DNA of 43,982 nt from Spirochaetes bacterium GWF1_51_8 (GCA_001829415.1 MIBE01000030.1:57226-101207); one strand, 5' to 3'; numbered from the stretch's first letter, positions 33,923 through 43,062 are shown. The notes: a model not told the origin generated them from the letters alone. Numbers and translations are program-made.

Positions 33923-35575
33923 TTACTTCGATTTCTGGACTTTCTTGTGATGCAGGAACCCGTCGAGATGATGCATCATCATATGCGACTCGAGCTGTTT
34001 GAGGAAGTCGAGCGCGACACCCACCATGATCAGTAGCGACGTACCGCCCATCAGATAAGCCATGCTCTGGGCGATTTCCAGCCTGTATACCACAAATGTC
34101 GGCATCAGGGCTATCACGCCGAGGAACAGCGAACCCGGGAGCGTAATCCTGCTTAACACATGGCTGATATACTGCTCCGTCTTCTCGCCGGGACGGATAC
34201 CGGGGATAAACTCACCCTTCTTTCTCAAATTCTCCGCGATCTCATGAGGATTGAGTTGTATTTCAGTGTAGAAATAGGCGAAGAAGATGATCATAAGGAA
34301 GTAGACTATCGAGTACCAAACTTTACCCGGCAACAGAGAATAAGCGACATCGCTGAAAAACTTCGTGATACCGCTTACGCCGTGCACCACTATACTGTCT
34401 ATTTTCCATCCGAAGTCCGAACCTTGTCCGTCGGTCTTAAACACCAGATACGCCTCGTCGCCGGTCACGCTGATTGTCTTATCAGTAGCTATACCGGTCA
34501 ACTGCTGGGGCGATTTCATAGTCTTATCGTAAATATAAAGAACGTCTTTTCCTTTTTCAGTGCGGAAGTCGGCAAAATGCAGAACAATCACTCTCGCGCC
34601 GCTTTCCTTAATCACGTTCGTGACACTCAGCCCCGCCCCGTATCCCTCGAGGGAATTGTACCCGGGAGACGCGACTTCTATCTGCTTCGTCTCTTCATAG
34701 TTGCCCTGCCCTACCCATTGCGAAATCTGCGCCGGGAATGTCAGGATAGCCGAAGCGAAGATGATCGGGATAACACCCGTAGGGTTGACCTTGAACGGCA
34801 GGAACGATACCTGCCCCTGGGACGACCCGGTGCCGACCATTCTTTTCACGTTCTGTATCGGGATATTTCTTAACGCCGACTCCTCGAAAACGACCACCCC
34901 GATGACCACCGCGAACAGCGCGATCACGATCAGGATGTTGATCGTATCCTGCGATGTCGTCGCGAGGTTGTAGATAGCCGCGGGAAGTCTTGCGATAATA
35001 CCCGCCATGATAATGATCGAAATACCGTTACCGATACCGCGTTCGGTGATCTGTTCGCCGATCCACATCAGAACCAGCGTACCCGCGACCATCGTCAGCG
35101 TGAATATCAGTAGGAAACTAAAATTATCGATCAGGATGAACTTCTGCGCCTGAGCGGCGTTGCTCGCGATCAAGCCCTGAGCGGTAATAAAACCCTGTAC
35201 TATAGTAACAAGGATGGTTCCCATTCTGCTGTACTGGTGAAATTTCTTCCTGCCCTCGGGGCCTTCTTTCATCATCGCATCCAGCGAAGGGATCACGGAC
35301 GTCAGGAGCTGCATGATAATCGAAGTGGTGATGTACGGCATAATACCCAGCGAGAAAACCGAGATGTTCTTCAATCCGCCGCCTGTAAACAAGCCGAGCA
35401 GATCGCTGAACGGGTTTCCGCCGCCGAGATTCATATCGCTTAAGACAGCCGCGATATCAACACCGGGAACGGGAATATATATACCTATCCGGTAAATAAT
35501 TATCAATACAAGCGTAAAGAGTATCTTCTTTCTTATGTCCGGGACTTTCAGGATGTCGATGATTGTCTTCAGCAT
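33923..35575 (-). CDS. secY: SecY translocase channel with CUB-like domain inserted in the TM7-TM8 periplasmic loop
   Basis: The core is a normal ten-helix SecY: TM1 from ~17, plug region FSLGIMPYITTSIIMQLL, TM7 NPTGVIPIIFASAILTFPAQI, TM8 YFYTEIQLNPHEIAENLRKKG and FIPGIRPGEKTEQYI. At 550 aa it is about 100 longer than usual. The excess lies at residues ~292-400, after TM7 and before TM8, a loop facing the periplasm. It resembles a CUB domain (SPGY, VIVLHFADF, DVLYIYD, LTG, LVFKTD, FGW). No cysteines occur in it. Reading frame and flanks are intact, so this is not a frameshift artefact. The gene remains in its standard place between rplO and adk. Confidence 0.95.
   Translation of the reverse strand: MLKTIIDILKVPDIRKKILFTLVLIIIYRIGIYIPVPGVDIAAVLSDMNLGGGNPFSDLLGLFTGGGLKNISVFSLGIMPYITTSIIMQLLTSVIPSLDAMMKEGPEGRKKFHQYSRMGTILVTIVQGFITAQGLIASNAAQAQKFILIDNFSFLLIFTLTMVAGTLVLMWIGEQITERGIGNGISIIIMAGIIARLPAAIYNLATTSQDTINILIVIALFAVVIGVVVFEESALRNIPIQNVKRMVGTGSSQGQVSFLPFKVNPTGVIPIIFASAILTFPAQISQWVGQGNYEETKQIEVASPGYNSLEGYGAGLSVTNVIKESGARVIVLHFADFRTEKGKDVLYIYDKTMKSPQQLTGIATDKTISVTGDEAYLVFKTDGQGSDFGWKIDSIVVHGVSGITKFFSDVAYSLLPGKVWYSIVYFLMIIFFAYFYTEIQLNPHEIAENLRKKGEFIPGIRPGEKTEQYISHVLSRITLPGSLFLGVIALMPTFVVYRLEIAQSMAYLMGGTSLLIMVGVALDFLKQLESHMMMHHLDGFLHHKKVQKSK
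34376..34699 (-). other. CUB-like domain insertion within SecY
   Basis: Encodes SecY residues ~293-400. Landmarks matching the CUB consensus are SPGYNS at 303-308, VIVLHFADF at 329-337, DVLYIYD at 344-350, LTG at 359-361, YLVFKTD at 376-382 and DFGWKID at 387-393. Glu340, Asp344 and Asp382 fall where calcium-binding CUB domains carry their acidic ligands. The disulphide cysteines are missing. Family assignment is from pattern recognition. Confidence 0.65.
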
Positions 35576-35583
35576 GATTTCTC

Positions 35584-36039
35584 CTACTGCTGGGCCGAAA
35601 GAATTTCAACCGATCCGCCCGACTTCTCTATCTTTGCCTTAGCGGACTCGGAGCAAGCGTTAACTTTTATCTTTAATCCTTTGACTTTCAATTCGCCGTT
35701 GCCTAAAAGCTTCACGGGAGCGCCGTTACCCTTGATGAGACCGCTCTTCTTCAATACTTCGGTATTCACCTCAGCCCCTTCCTTAAAGATCGCGAGATCG
35801 ATAAGATTGACGAGGTTGAAATATACCTTAAAATTGTTCTTAAATCCGCGCTTGGGCATTCTGCGGAAAAGGGGCATCTGGCCGCCCTCGAAACCGGGAC
35901 GGACACCGCCGCCTGTGCGGGCCTTCTGGCCTTTGTTACCGCGTCCGCAACGGACACCGCGCCCGTTACCCGCGCCTCTGCCGCGCCGAATAGGCTCGGT
36001 TGTCGAACCGGGAACCGGTTTTATTTCAATAACACTCAT
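35584..36039 (-). CDS. rplO: 50S ribosomal protein L15
   Basis: A 151-aa late-assembly protein. The glycine-arginine-rich N-terminus (RRGRGAGNGRGVRCGRGNKGQKAR) leads into GGGVRPGFEGGQMPLFRRMPKRGFKN, shown in parts, and a C-terminal beta domain. It follows rpsE by only 14 bp, leaving no room for rpmD (L30), which normally sits here. Confidence 0.97.
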   Translation of the reverse strand: MSVIEIKPVPGSTTEPIRRGRGAGNGRGVRCGRGNKGQKARTGGGVRPGFEGGQMPLFRRMPKRGFKNNFKVYFNLVNLIDLAIFKEGAEVNTEVLKKSGLIKGNGAPVKLLGNGELKVKGLKIKVNACSESAKAKIEKSGGSVEILSAQQ

Positions 36040-36053
36040 TGTTTCCTCCTGAA

Positions 36054-36608
36054 TTATTCGGCCTTAGCGGACATCCCGAAGACTTCCTGAACCGACTTAC
36101 CGCGTTTCTCGGCGATCTTCTTCACATCCATCAGATTCTGTAATCCCTGCATGGTGGCTTTGACCAGATTGAACGCATTGGTGGAACGGAGGGACTTCGT
36201 GAGAACGTCCTTGATTCCGACCATTTCGAGCACAGGTCTGACCGCGCCCCCGGCGATTACACCGGTACCAGCCGAAGCGGGACTCATCCAAACTTCGCCG
36301 CTTTTGAAACGGCCTACGATCTCGTGCGGAATAGTGTTGCGCTTCGAGAGTATGAGTTTCGCGTCCTTGATGGCTTTATCTTTAGCCTTGCGGATCGCGT
36401 CCATCAGTTCGTTCGCCTTACCGTAACCGACACCGACAAGACCCTTGCCGTTACCGACCACGATGATCGCGTTAAACCGGAAACGTTTACCTCCACGGGT
36501 AACCTTCGCGACACGGCGGAGTTTGACTACTCTCTCTTCCCACTCGCTGTCGACTTTCTCTTTTTTCCGGTCTTTGAACCTGTCTCTTGAACCTTTATTT
36601 TCCGCCAT
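36054..36608 (-). CDS. rpsE: 30S ribosomal protein S5
   Basis: A 184-aa protein lining the mRNA entry tunnel and important for decoding fidelity. It has the double-stranded-RNA-binding-like N-domain EERVVKLRRVAKVTRGGKRFRF and the C-domain with SPASAGTGVIAGGAVRPVLE. Position after rplR is standard. Confidence 0.98.
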   Translation of the reverse strand: MAENKGSRDRFKDRKKEKVDSEWEERVVKLRRVAKVTRGGKRFRFNAIIVVGNGKGLVGVGYGKANELMDAIRKAKDKAIKDAKLILSKRNTIPHEIVGRFKSGEVWMSPASAGTGVIAGGAVRPVLEMVGIKDVLTKSLRSTNAFNLVKATMQGLQNLMDVKKIAEKRGKSVQEVFGMSAKAE

Positions 36609-36628
36609 TTTACACCTCAGTCCTTATT

Positions 36629-36997
36629 TTAGAATTGTATTCCGGCTTCGCGGCAAGCTTCCGCCAACGCCTTGATTTTACCATGGTACGGATAACCGTT
36701 ACGGTCGAACGCGATCTTTTCGATCTTGAGCGCTTTCAGTTTCTTCCCGATAGCCGCTCCGACCTGTTTTGCCGCTTCGATGTTCTTGCCGAGCTTCTTC
36801 TCGCCAAGTTCTTTCGCGCGGGTAGAATAACTACACAGCACGGTATGCTTGACATCGTCGATCACGTTCACATAAAGAGCCTTGTTCGTCTTAGTGACGA
36901 CCATTCTCGGGCGTTCGTCGGATGTCTTCAGGTGCTTTTTACTGCGTAACCGGCGTTTCCGGTATTGTCCCTGCTTGTAAGCAATAATATCTATCAT
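36629..36997 (-). CDS. rplR: 50S ribosomal protein L18
   Basis: A 122-aa 5S rRNA-binding protein. Recognisable pieces are RKRRLRSKKHLKTSDERPRM near the N-terminus, VNVIDDVKHTVLCSYST in the middle, and the end FDRNGYPYHGKIKALAEACREAG. Standard context rplF-rplR-rpsE. Confidence 0.97.
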   Translation of the reverse strand: MIDIIAYKQGQYRKRRLRSKKHLKTSDERPRMVVTKTNKALYVNVIDDVKHTVLCSYSTRAKELGEKKLGKNIEAAKQVGAAIGKKLKALKIEKIAFDRNGYPYHGKIKALAEACREAGIQF

Positions 36998-37016
36998 TTC
37001 GAATTCTCCTTAACCG

Positions 37017-37562
37017 CTATTTCTTAGCGCCGGCTTTTCCTTCTTTCAGCCGGACGACTTCGTCTTTGTAACGAATGCCTTTTCCCTTGTAGGGTTCGGG
37101 CGGGCGGACAAACCTGATGTTCGCGGAAACCTGTCCGACCAACTGCTTATCGATCCCGCTCACATTGAGGAGCGTGATACCGTCGGTGACCATCTTGACA
37201 CCCTGGGGGATCGGGAACTTGACAGGATGAGAATATCCCGCGGTGATGACAAGGTTACTGCCCTGCACTTCCCACTTATAACCGATACCGCGAATTTCAA
37301 GAGTGCGGGTAAATCCGGTGGATACTCCCGCGATCAGATTGCGCATCAGAACCCAGTAGAGTCCCTGTAACGCCCTGACATTCTTGGCATCGAACTTTCT
37401 TTCTACAATAACTTCGTTGTTTTCAACTTTCATGATGATATACTGGTTGAGGAAGTCCTGCTGGAGTTTTCCGAGCGGACCTTCAACATAAAACCGGTTG
37501 TTATCTATCCGGACGGTGACGCCCTGAGGAACCGGAATATTTTTTTTAGCTAATCTCGACAT
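37017..37562 (-). CDS. rplF: 50S ribosomal protein L6
   Basis: A 181-aa protein at the base of the L7/L12 stalk near the factor-binding site. It starts MSRLAKKNIPVPQGVTVRID, contains two repeats of the L6 fold, and has the C-terminal signature RPPEPYKGKGIRYKDEVVR. Confidence 0.98.
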   Translation of the reverse strand: MSRLAKKNIPVPQGVTVRIDNNRFYVEGPLGKLQQDFLNQYIIMKVENNEVIVERKFDAKNVRALQGLYWVLMRNLIAGVSTGFTRTLEIRGIGYKWEVQGSNLVITAGYSHPVKFPIPQGVKMVTDGITLLNVSGIDKQLVGQVSANIRFVRPPEPYKGKGIRYKDEVVRLKEGKAGAKK

Positions 37563-37572
37563 TTTTCCACTC

Positions 37573-37956
37573 CTACCAAACCATACAGATCACTTCCCCG
37601 CCGACTCCAATCGCACGGGCTTCCTTTCCGGTCAAAACACCTTTCGATGTTGTGAGGATCGCGACACCCATATTATTGTACACACTGGGGATTGTTTCCT
37701 TGGTGACATACACCCGGCGGCTGAGATGGCTCGTCCGCCTCAGACCCGCGATTACGTGACGGTTGTTGTGATACTTCAGCGTCACGGTAAACTTATACGC
37801 GGATTCCTTGGACTGGGTGTAATCGATGATATATCCTTCTTTCTTTAAGATCTTTAAAACATCCTCGATCAGGTTGTTTTTCGCGACATCTACCGCGGGG
37901 ATCTTTCTCGACCCGGCATTCCGGATCTTGGTCAGCATATCTGCAATCTTATCCAT
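37573..37956 (-). CDS. rpsH: 30S ribosomal protein S8
   Basis: A 127-aa primary 16S rRNA-binding protein and spc-operon regulator in many bacteria. The N-terminus has DKIADMLTKIRNAG, and the C-terminus has GVAILTTSKGVLTGKEARAIGVGGEVIC, in parts. Position between rpsN and rplF is typical. Confidence 0.98.
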   Translation of the reverse strand: MDKIADMLTKIRNAGSRKIPAVDVAKNNLIEDVLKILKKEGYIIDYTQSKESAYKFTVTLKYHNNRHVIAGLRRTSHLSRRVYVTKETIPSVYNNMGVAILTTSKGVLTGKEARAIGVGGEVICMVW

Positions 37957-37976
37957 TTTGCACTCCGTTTCTCAAA

Positions 37977-38162
37977 TTACCAACTGGACTTGGTGACGCC
38001 GGGAATTAAACCTTCGCTCGCAAACTTTCTGAAACAGATGCGGCAAATCCCATAGTCTCTCATGTAACCGCGGGGTCTCCCGCACAAGTTACAGCGGTTG
38101 TATTTTCTTACCTTGAATTTAGGCGTTCTTTTCCATTTCTCAACAATCGACTTCTTTGCCAT
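37977..38162 (-). CDS. rpsN: 30S ribosomal protein S14, type Z (zinc-binding)
   Basis: The 61-aa short form with Cys24, Cys27, Cys40 and Cys43 (CNLC and CRIC) forming the zinc ribbon. It starts [10 protein letters not shown] and ends [12 protein letters not shown]14, S4 and L36 in this window are all zinc forms. Confidence 0.98.
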   Translation of the reverse strand: MAKKSIVEKWKRTPKFKVRKYNRCNLCGRPRGYMRDYGICRICFRKFASEGLIPGVTKSSW

Positions 38163-38174
38163 CTAATCCTCCGT

Positions 38175-38891
38175 TTACTTCTCTTTAAACGGCATACCGA
38201 GGAAGGAAAGAAGCTTCAGCGCCTCTTCATCGCTCTGGGCCGTAGTCACAATCGTAATATCGAGACCTCTGACTTTATTGATCTTATCGTAATCGATTTC
38301 GGGGAAAACGATCTGTTCCTTCAAACCGATGCTGTAGTTCCCGCGTCCGTCGAAACTCGATGTCTTCAAACCGTTAAAGTCGCGGACACGAGGCAGCGCA
38401 ACCGAGATCAGCTTGTCGAGAAAGTCGAACATCCTTTCGCCCCGAAGGGTGACTCTTGCTCCGATAGGCATACCCTGACGGAGTTTAAAGTTCGATATGG
38501 ACTTCTTCGCGATCGTCTTGACAGCATGCTGTCCGGCGATCAACGTCAGTTCGTCGGCTGCGGCGTCGAGCACGTTCTTGTCCGTGATCGCTTCGCCTAC
38601 ACCCATATTGATGGATATCTTTTCAACCTTCGGAACCGCCATCGGCGAACCGTACTTGAATTCTTCCATCATCGCTTTCTTGACTTCTGTATTGTACTTG
38701 GTCTTCAGGCGGGGAACATAATGTTCTTTAGGTCCCGATGCCTTCTTGGGAGCGCTTTCGGCTTTTGGCGCCTTCTCAGCTTTGGGAGCTTTTTCTGCTT
38801 TGGGAGCGCTCTCAACCTTCTGCACTTTCTCCGTTTTCGGAGTTTTGTCAGTCTTGGTTACTTTATCCGTTTTCTCTGTTTTCCCAGCCAT
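38175..38891 (-). CDS. rplE: 50S ribosomal protein L5 with Lys/Ala/Pro repeat extension
   Basis: The core L5 (about residues 58-238) binds 5S rRNA; it includes [15 protein letters not shown]-like entry, INMGVGEAI and [21 protein letters not shown]. Before it lie about 57 extra residues of low complexity, built from KTDK/KTEK units and then repeated EKAPKA blocks. Standard L5 is about 180 aa. No internal start with a good ribosome-binding site was evident at the core boundary, so the extension is probably translated. Confidence 0.95.
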   Translation of the reverse strand: MAGKTEKTDKVTKTDKTPKTEKVQKVESAPKAEKAPKAEKAPKAESAPKKASGPKEHYVPRLKTKYNTEVKKAMMEEFKYGSPMAVPKVEKISINMGVGEAITDKNVLDAAADELTLIAGQHAVKTIAKKSISNFKLRQGMPIGARVTLRGERMFDFLDKLISVALPRVRDFNGLKTSSFDGRGNYSIGLKEQIVFPEIDYDKINKVRGLDITIVTTAQSDEEALKLLSFLGMPFKEK

Positions 38892-38910
38892 CGTTTATCT
38901 TCCTCTTTGT

Positions 38911-39243
38911 TTACTCAAAAATATAGTCAACGCCTTTGGCCCTGGCTTTGCGCTTCTTGTCACCGTTCTTGTCGATTACATAACCCACGCGGACGCCCTT
39001 GTTGTTCTTCGGGCAAAAGAGCATAACGTTGGAAATATGTATCGGAAGTTCCTTCTCGATAAACCCGCCCTTGGGGTTCTCTTTCGACTTCTTGATCGTC
39101 TTTTTGACATAGTTGACGCCCTTCACCACAAGCTTATCCTGCGAGGGAATGGCGCGGACGACTTCGCCCTTTTTACCTTTATTACTTCCGGCGATCACAA
39201 TGACCGTATCGCCCTTCTTGATTTTCATTTTACCTTTTTCCAT
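38911..39243 (-). CDS. rplX: 50S ribosomal protein L24
   Basis: A 110-aa assembly-initiator protein with an N-terminal KOW motif (KKGDTVIVIAGSNKGKKGEVV). The middle NPKGGFIEKELPIHISNVML is diagnostic. The ATG at 39243 has TAGGAG upstream; a second ATG five codons later is possible. Confidence 0.97.
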   Translation of the reverse strand: MEKGKMKIKKGDTVIVIAGSNKGKKGEVVRAIPSQDKLVVKGVNYVKKTIKKSKENPKGGFIEKELPIHISNVMLFCPKNNKGVRVGYVIDKNGDKKRKARAKGVDYIFE

Positions 39244-39252
39244 CGATGTCTC

Positions 39253-39621
39253 CTAAAACACTTCGGGGGCTAAGGACACGATCTTCATGAAGTTCTTTTC
39301 ACGAAGCTCGCGCGCGACCGGCCCGAAGATACGGGTTCCGGTGGGATCGCCCTGTTTGTTTATTATAACCGCGGAATTTCTGTCGAAACGGATCGTCGAT
39401 CCGTCCTTGCGGTTCAGTTCTTTCTTAGTTCTGACTACGACCGCGCGGATCACATCGCCCTTTTTGATAGGCGAGTTGGGGATAGCGGTCTGGACCGCGC
39501 CAATAACCGTATCGCCGATATACGCGTAACGTCTCTTGGAGCTGCCTTCCACATGGATACATGTGATTTCCTTGGCGCCGCTGTTATCGGCAATGTCCAT
39601 ACGGGTTCCGAGCATAATCAT
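39253..39621 (-). CDS. rplN: 50S ribosomal protein L14
   Basis: A 122-aa protein at the subunit interface. It has [17 protein letters not shown] near the start, [17 protein letters not shown], and the C-terminal [25 protein letters not shown] in parts. AGGAGG precedes the ATG. Confidence 0.98.
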   Translation of the reverse strand: MIMLGTRMDIADNSGAKEITCIHVEGSSKRRYAYIGDTVIGAVQTAIPNSPIKKGDVIRAVVVRTKKELNRKDGSTIRFDRNSAVIINKQGDPTGTRIFGPVARELREKNFMKIVSLAPEVF

Positions 39622-39630
39622 AGACGCCTC

Positions 39631-39882
39631 CTATTCGGCCTTCGATACGACTTGAATCAAAACCCATCTCTTGCTTTTGCTCAAGGGGCGGGATTCTTCG
39701 ATCAAAACCGTATCGCCCTTTTTGGATTCGTTCTTCTCGTCATGTATCATGTATTTCTTTCTGATCTTCACATACTTTCCGTACAACGGGTGCGACTTTT
39801 TGCGGTCATGCGCGACCACACGGGACTTATCCATCTTGTCGCTTACGACCACGCAGGTCAATTGTTTTCTTTTAGTCTCCAT
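39631..39882 (-). CDS. rpsQ: 30S ribosomal protein S17
   Basis: An 83-aa OB-fold protein that binds 16S rRNA. Conserved stretches are [16 protein letters not shown], the basic [20 protein letters not shown], and [18 protein letters not shown]. Standard position between rpmC and rplN. Confidence 0.97.
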   Translation of the reverse strand: METKRKQLTCVVVSDKMDKSRVVAHDRKKSHPLYGKYVKIRKKYMIHDEKNESKKGDTVLIEESRPLSKSKRWVLIQVVSKAE

Positions 39883-39898
39883 ATATTCCTCTTCTCAC

Positions 39899-40141
39899 CT
39901 ACTTCTTTTTCTTGTCAGCTTTGGGCTGTTCGGCAGGCGCGCCGCCGGACATCTCGTAACGGGTCAGTAAAGTATTGATACGCGCGATCTGCTTGCGGCT
40001 TTCGCGCTTCTCCATAAAATTCTTAGGCGGTTCGATCTTGGCTTTGAAACGAATCTTAAGGATTTTATCCTGGAGATCGATTTTTTGCTTCTTCAATTCT
40101 TCAACCGAGAGATCGAGGAGTTCCTTCATCTGCTTCGACAT
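39899..40141 (-). CDS. rpmC: 50S ribosomal protein L29 with basic C-terminal tail
   Basis: An 80-aa protein at the peptide exit site. The two-helix core (LLDLSVEELKKQKIDLQDKI and SRKQIARINTLLTRYEM) ends near residue 64. A further 16 residues (SGGAPAEQPKADKKKK) are beyond the usual 60-70 aa length. Confidence 0.95.
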   Translation of the reverse strand: MSKQMKELLDLSVEELKKQKIDLQDKILKIRFKAKIEPPKNFMEKRESRKQIARINTLLTRYEMSGGAPAEQPKADKKKK

Positions 40142-40152
40142 TTGGCAGCCCC

Positions 40153-40569
40153 TTACATTTCAAAACGGGATACAAACTTGACCTGGATAGGGAGCTTGTG
40201 ACCCGCGACTCTGAAGGCTTCCTTTGCGGTAGCCTCGTCCACACCGCCGACCTCGAACATAACGCGGCCGGGCTTCACAACGGCCACCCAACCTTCGGGT
40301 TGACCTTTACCTTTACCCATACGGACGCCTTCGCCCTTGGCTGTATAAGGCTTATCCGGGAATATGCGAATCCAGATTTTTCCGCCCTTGGTGAGCTTCC
40401 TGTTCGCGGCGACACGGGCGGCTTCGATCTGGCGCTCCGTGATCCACTTAGGCTCGAGAGCGATGATTCCGAAATCGCCGAAATTGATATTTTCACCTTT
40501 ATGCGCGGTCCCGCGTACATATCCGCCGCGCTGTTGTTTCCGGTATTTAGTCCTGCTTGGGAAAAGCAT
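40153..40569 (-). CDS. rplP: 50S ribosomal protein L16
   Basis: A 138-aa protein near the A site and peptidyl transferase centre. It starts [20 protein letters not shown] and has [22 protein letters not shown] and [15 protein letters not shown]. Standard order rpsC-rplP-rpmC. Confidence 0.98.
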   Translation of the reverse strand: MLFPSRTKYRKQQRGGYVRGTAHKGENINFGDFGIIALEPKWITERQIEAARVAANRKLTKGGKIWIRIFPDKPYTAKGEGVRMGKGKGQPEGWVAVVKPGRVMFEVGGVDEATAKEAFRVAGHKLPIQVKFVSRFEM

Positions 40570-40589
40570 CGATGTCTCCTATTTCTATT

Positions 40590-41204
40590 TTAACGGCAGA
40601 TCCAAACCTTGATCCCGATAATCCCCATTTCAGTCAGGGATTCCGACATACAGTAATCGATATCCGCGTTGAGAGTGCTCAACGGGATTCTGCCTTCCTT
40701 AAATTCTTCTGTTCTCGCGATTTCAGCGCCGTTCAGACGGCCGGAAATACGGACCTTCATTCCCTTCGCCCCGGACTTCATCGCGTTCTTGATCGCCATA
40801 CGGATCGCGCGTTTGTAAGAAATACGTCGTTCGATCTGGCGGGCGATATCCTGACCCGCGACCGATGCGTCGAGCTCGGGAACCTTGATCTCTTTTACCG
40901 AAAGATTGATCTTTTTATTCGGGACAAGCTTCTGGAGCTTCTTATTCAGCTCTTCGATTTCAGCGCCCTTTCTGCCGATCAGAATGCCGGGTTTCGCGCA
41001 GCTGATCGTTACGGTAACCATCTGGGGGAAGCGGGCGATCTCGATACGCGAGATGAACGCCCTGCTGTATTCCTTCTTCAGGAAATTCCTGATAGTGAAA
41101 TCTTCCTTGAGATAATTGACGTAATCTCTTTCACTGAACCACATCGAATCCCATGAGCGGATGATACCGAGGCGAATAGCATGCGGGTTAACTTTCTGTC
41201 CCAT
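40590..41204 (-). CDS. rpsC: 30S ribosomal protein S3
   Basis: A 204-aa protein at the mRNA entry channel. It starts MGQKVNPHAIRLGIIRSWDS. The KH domain carries PGILIGRKGAEIEELNKKL, and the C-domain carries ISGRLNGAEIARTE. It stops soon after GIKVWIC, so it lacks the longer basic tail many S3 proteins have. Confidence 0.97.
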   Translation of the reverse strand: MGQKVNPHAIRLGIIRSWDSMWFSERDYVNYLKEDFTIRNFLKKEYSRAFISRIEIARFPQMVTVTISCAKPGILIGRKGAEIEELNKKLQKLVPNKKINLSVKEIKVPELDASVAGQDIARQIERRISYKRAIRMAIKNAMKSGAKGMKVRISGRLNGAEIARTEEFKEGRIPLSTLNADIDYCMSESLTEMGIIGIKVWICR

Positions 41205-41216
41205 CGAAAATTCTCC

Positions 41217-41570
41217 TTACTTCTTCTCTTCAGGCGCCGGAAGCGCGACAACAACCGTGAGGTGAGCGTTCTGCTTGCGCATCATATCAGCGCGGCCTCT
41301 GGCACGGGGAAGGAATCTTTTTAAGACGGGCGCTTCGTCCGCGCAGATCGACTTGATGACAAGCCCGTCAGCGCTTACTTCGCGATTCACATCTTTAAAA
41401 TTGGCTCTCGCCGAATGAATGACCTTGAAGGCGATTCTCGCGCCTTTGTTGGGCATTACCTTCAGTATGGCGAGTGCGTCGCTGACCGACATCTCGCGGA
41501 TCAGGTTAATTACCTTCCGCAATTTCATCGCCGAGATTCTAAAATATTTACCGATTGCTTTCGCTTCCAT
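41217..41570 (-). CDS. rplV: 50S ribosomal protein L22
   Basis: A 117-aa protein lining the exit tunnel. It has RISAMKLRKVINLIREMSV at the start, and the tunnel hairpin region around FLPRARGRADMMRKQNAHLTVVV. Normal length and context. Confidence 0.96.
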   Translation of the reverse strand: MEAKAIGKYFRISAMKLRKVINLIREMSVSDALAILKVMPNKGARIAFKVIHSARANFKDVNREVSADGLVIKSICADEAPVLKRFLPRARGRADMMRKQNAHLTVVVALPAPEEKK

Positions 41571-41587
41571 TTCTTATTCCTATCCAG

Positions 41588-41872
41588 TTATTTAGCCGGA
41601 GCTGCTTTTTTCGCGCCTGAATGGCCGCGGAAAATACGGGTCGGCGAAAATTCCCCAAGTTTATGTCCCACCATGTTCTCGTTAACAAAAACCGGGATGA
41701 ATATTTTACCATTATATACCTGAATTGTCAAGCCAATCATCTCAGGAATTATCGTCGAACGGCGCGACCAAGTCTTCAGGGTCTTTCCGCCGCTTACACT
41801 TTCCTGCGTGGCTACAGCCTTTTTGTATAATTTTGCGTCCACATACGGACCTTTTTTTACTGAACGAGCCAT
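41588..41872 (-). CDS. rpsS: 30S ribosomal protein S19
   Basis: A 94-aa head protein partnering S13. It starts [18 protein letters not shown] and has [22 protein letters not shown] and [17 protein letters not shown]. Standard order rplB-rpsS-rplV. Confidence 0.98.
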   Translation of the reverse strand: MARSVKKGPYVDAKLYKKAVATQESVSGGKTLKTWSRRSTIIPEMIGLTIQVYNGKIFIPVFVNENMVGHKLGEFSPTRIFRGHSGAKKAAPAK

Positions 41873-41886
41873 TCATTTACTCCCGT

Positions 41887-42720
41887 TTATTTTTTCCGTC
41901 TGGAAAGGATATACTTACTGGTCGTCTTCTTCTTGTCGCGGGTCTTATAACCCTTGGCAGGTACACCGGTGCGGCTGACAGGAGTCTTATAACCCTTCTG
42001 CTTACCGCGGCCTCCGCCGTGAGGATGGTCGTGAGTGTTCATCGCGACACCGCGGACGGTGGGGCGTACACCCAGATGACGGCTCTTTCCGGCCTTACCG
42101 TAGACGATGTTCGAGTTATCCGAGTTTCCGACTTCGCCGACCGTACAATAGCATTCCTGCAATATCATACGGATTTCACCGGAAGGCATTCTCAGGATCG
42201 CGTACTTTCCTTCTTTACCTTCGAGCTTGGCAAACGACCCCGCCGAACGGGCCATCTGACCGCCCTTACCGGGCTTCATTTCTATATTATGAACAATTGT
42301 ACCCACGGGGATGTTCCGTAAAGGAAGCGCGTTCCCGGGAAGGATATCCGAATGTTCCCCGGCGACGACACGCATTCCGACCTGGAGAGTTTTCGGCGCG
42401 AGGATATAACGCTTCTCGCCATCGGTATAATGGAGCAGAGCGATTCTGGCGCTTCTGTTCGGATCGTACTCGATCGAAACGACCTTTCCCTCGATATCGC
42501 GCTTGTCGCGCTTGAAATCGATGACACGGTAGTAACGCTTGTTACCGCCGCCGCGATGCTTAGCAGTGATACGGCCTTGGCTGTTACGCCCGTCGCCTCG
42601 CCCGCGCTTGACACCTTCGAGAAGGGTCTTCTCGGGTTCGTTAGTGGTAATTTCGACAAAATCGAAACTGACCTTATGCCTAAGGCCCGGGTTTATCGGT
42701 CTGAAACGTTTGATTCCCAT
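41887..42720 (-). CDS. rplB: 50S ribosomal protein L2
   Basis: A 277-aa protein essential for peptidyl transferase centre architecture. It has [19 protein letters not shown], the [20 protein letters not shown] region, and the C-terminal histidine-rich [17 protein letters not shown] segment. Confidence 0.98.
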   Translation of the reverse strand: MGIKRFRPINPGLRHKVSFDFVEITTNEPEKTLLEGVKRGRGDGRNSQGRITAKHRGGGNKRYYRVIDFKRDKRDIEGKVVSIEYDPNRSARIALLHYTDGEKRYILAPKTLQVGMRVVAGEHSDILPGNALPLRNIPVGTIVHNIEMKPGKGGQMARSAGSFAKLEGKEGKYAILRMPSGEIRMILQECYCTVGEVGNSDNSNIVYGKAGKSRHLGVRPTVRGVAMNTHDHPHGGGRGKQKGYKTPVSRTGVPAKGYKTRDKKKTTSKYILSRRKK

Positions 42721-42731
42721 GTTATCCTCGC

Positions 42732-43061
42732 TTATGCCTTAAATATGTCGATCTCGCCCTTCTTCAGGGTAACAATCGCCTTCTTCCATGTGCTTGTATA
42801 ACCCAATATTCTCTGGTTGCGAAGGCGTCTGCGCTTGGGCTTGACGAGTATGGTATTCACTTTGTCGACTTCGACCTTGAATAACTGCTCGATCGCCCGA
42901 GTGATCTCGATCTTATTCGAGTCTTTCGCTACTTCGAACGCATACTTTTTATGAACTTCCTTTTTTTCCTTGCTTTTACCGGTTTTCTTTTCATCGGCGT
43001 TCATATCGCTCACTTTTTCGGTAATCACCGGCCTAATCAGGATTTCGCTCGCCAACGACAT
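42732..43061 (-). CDS. rplW: 50S ribosomal protein L23 with lysine-rich insertion
   Basis: A 109-aa protein at the exit tunnel, docking site for trigger factor and SRP. It starts with [16 protein letters not shown] and has [18 protein letters not shown]. Residues ~21-38 ([16 protein letters not shown]) are an extra charged stretch between the TEK motif and the YAFEV strand, where most L23 proteins have a short link. Confidence 0.95.
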   Translation of the reverse strand: MSLASEILIRPVITEKVSDMNADEKKTGKSKEKKEVHKKYAFEVAKDSNKIEITRAIEQLFKVEVDKVNTILVKPKRRRLRNQRILGYTSTWKKAIVTLKKGEIDIFKA

Positions 43062-43062
43062 T

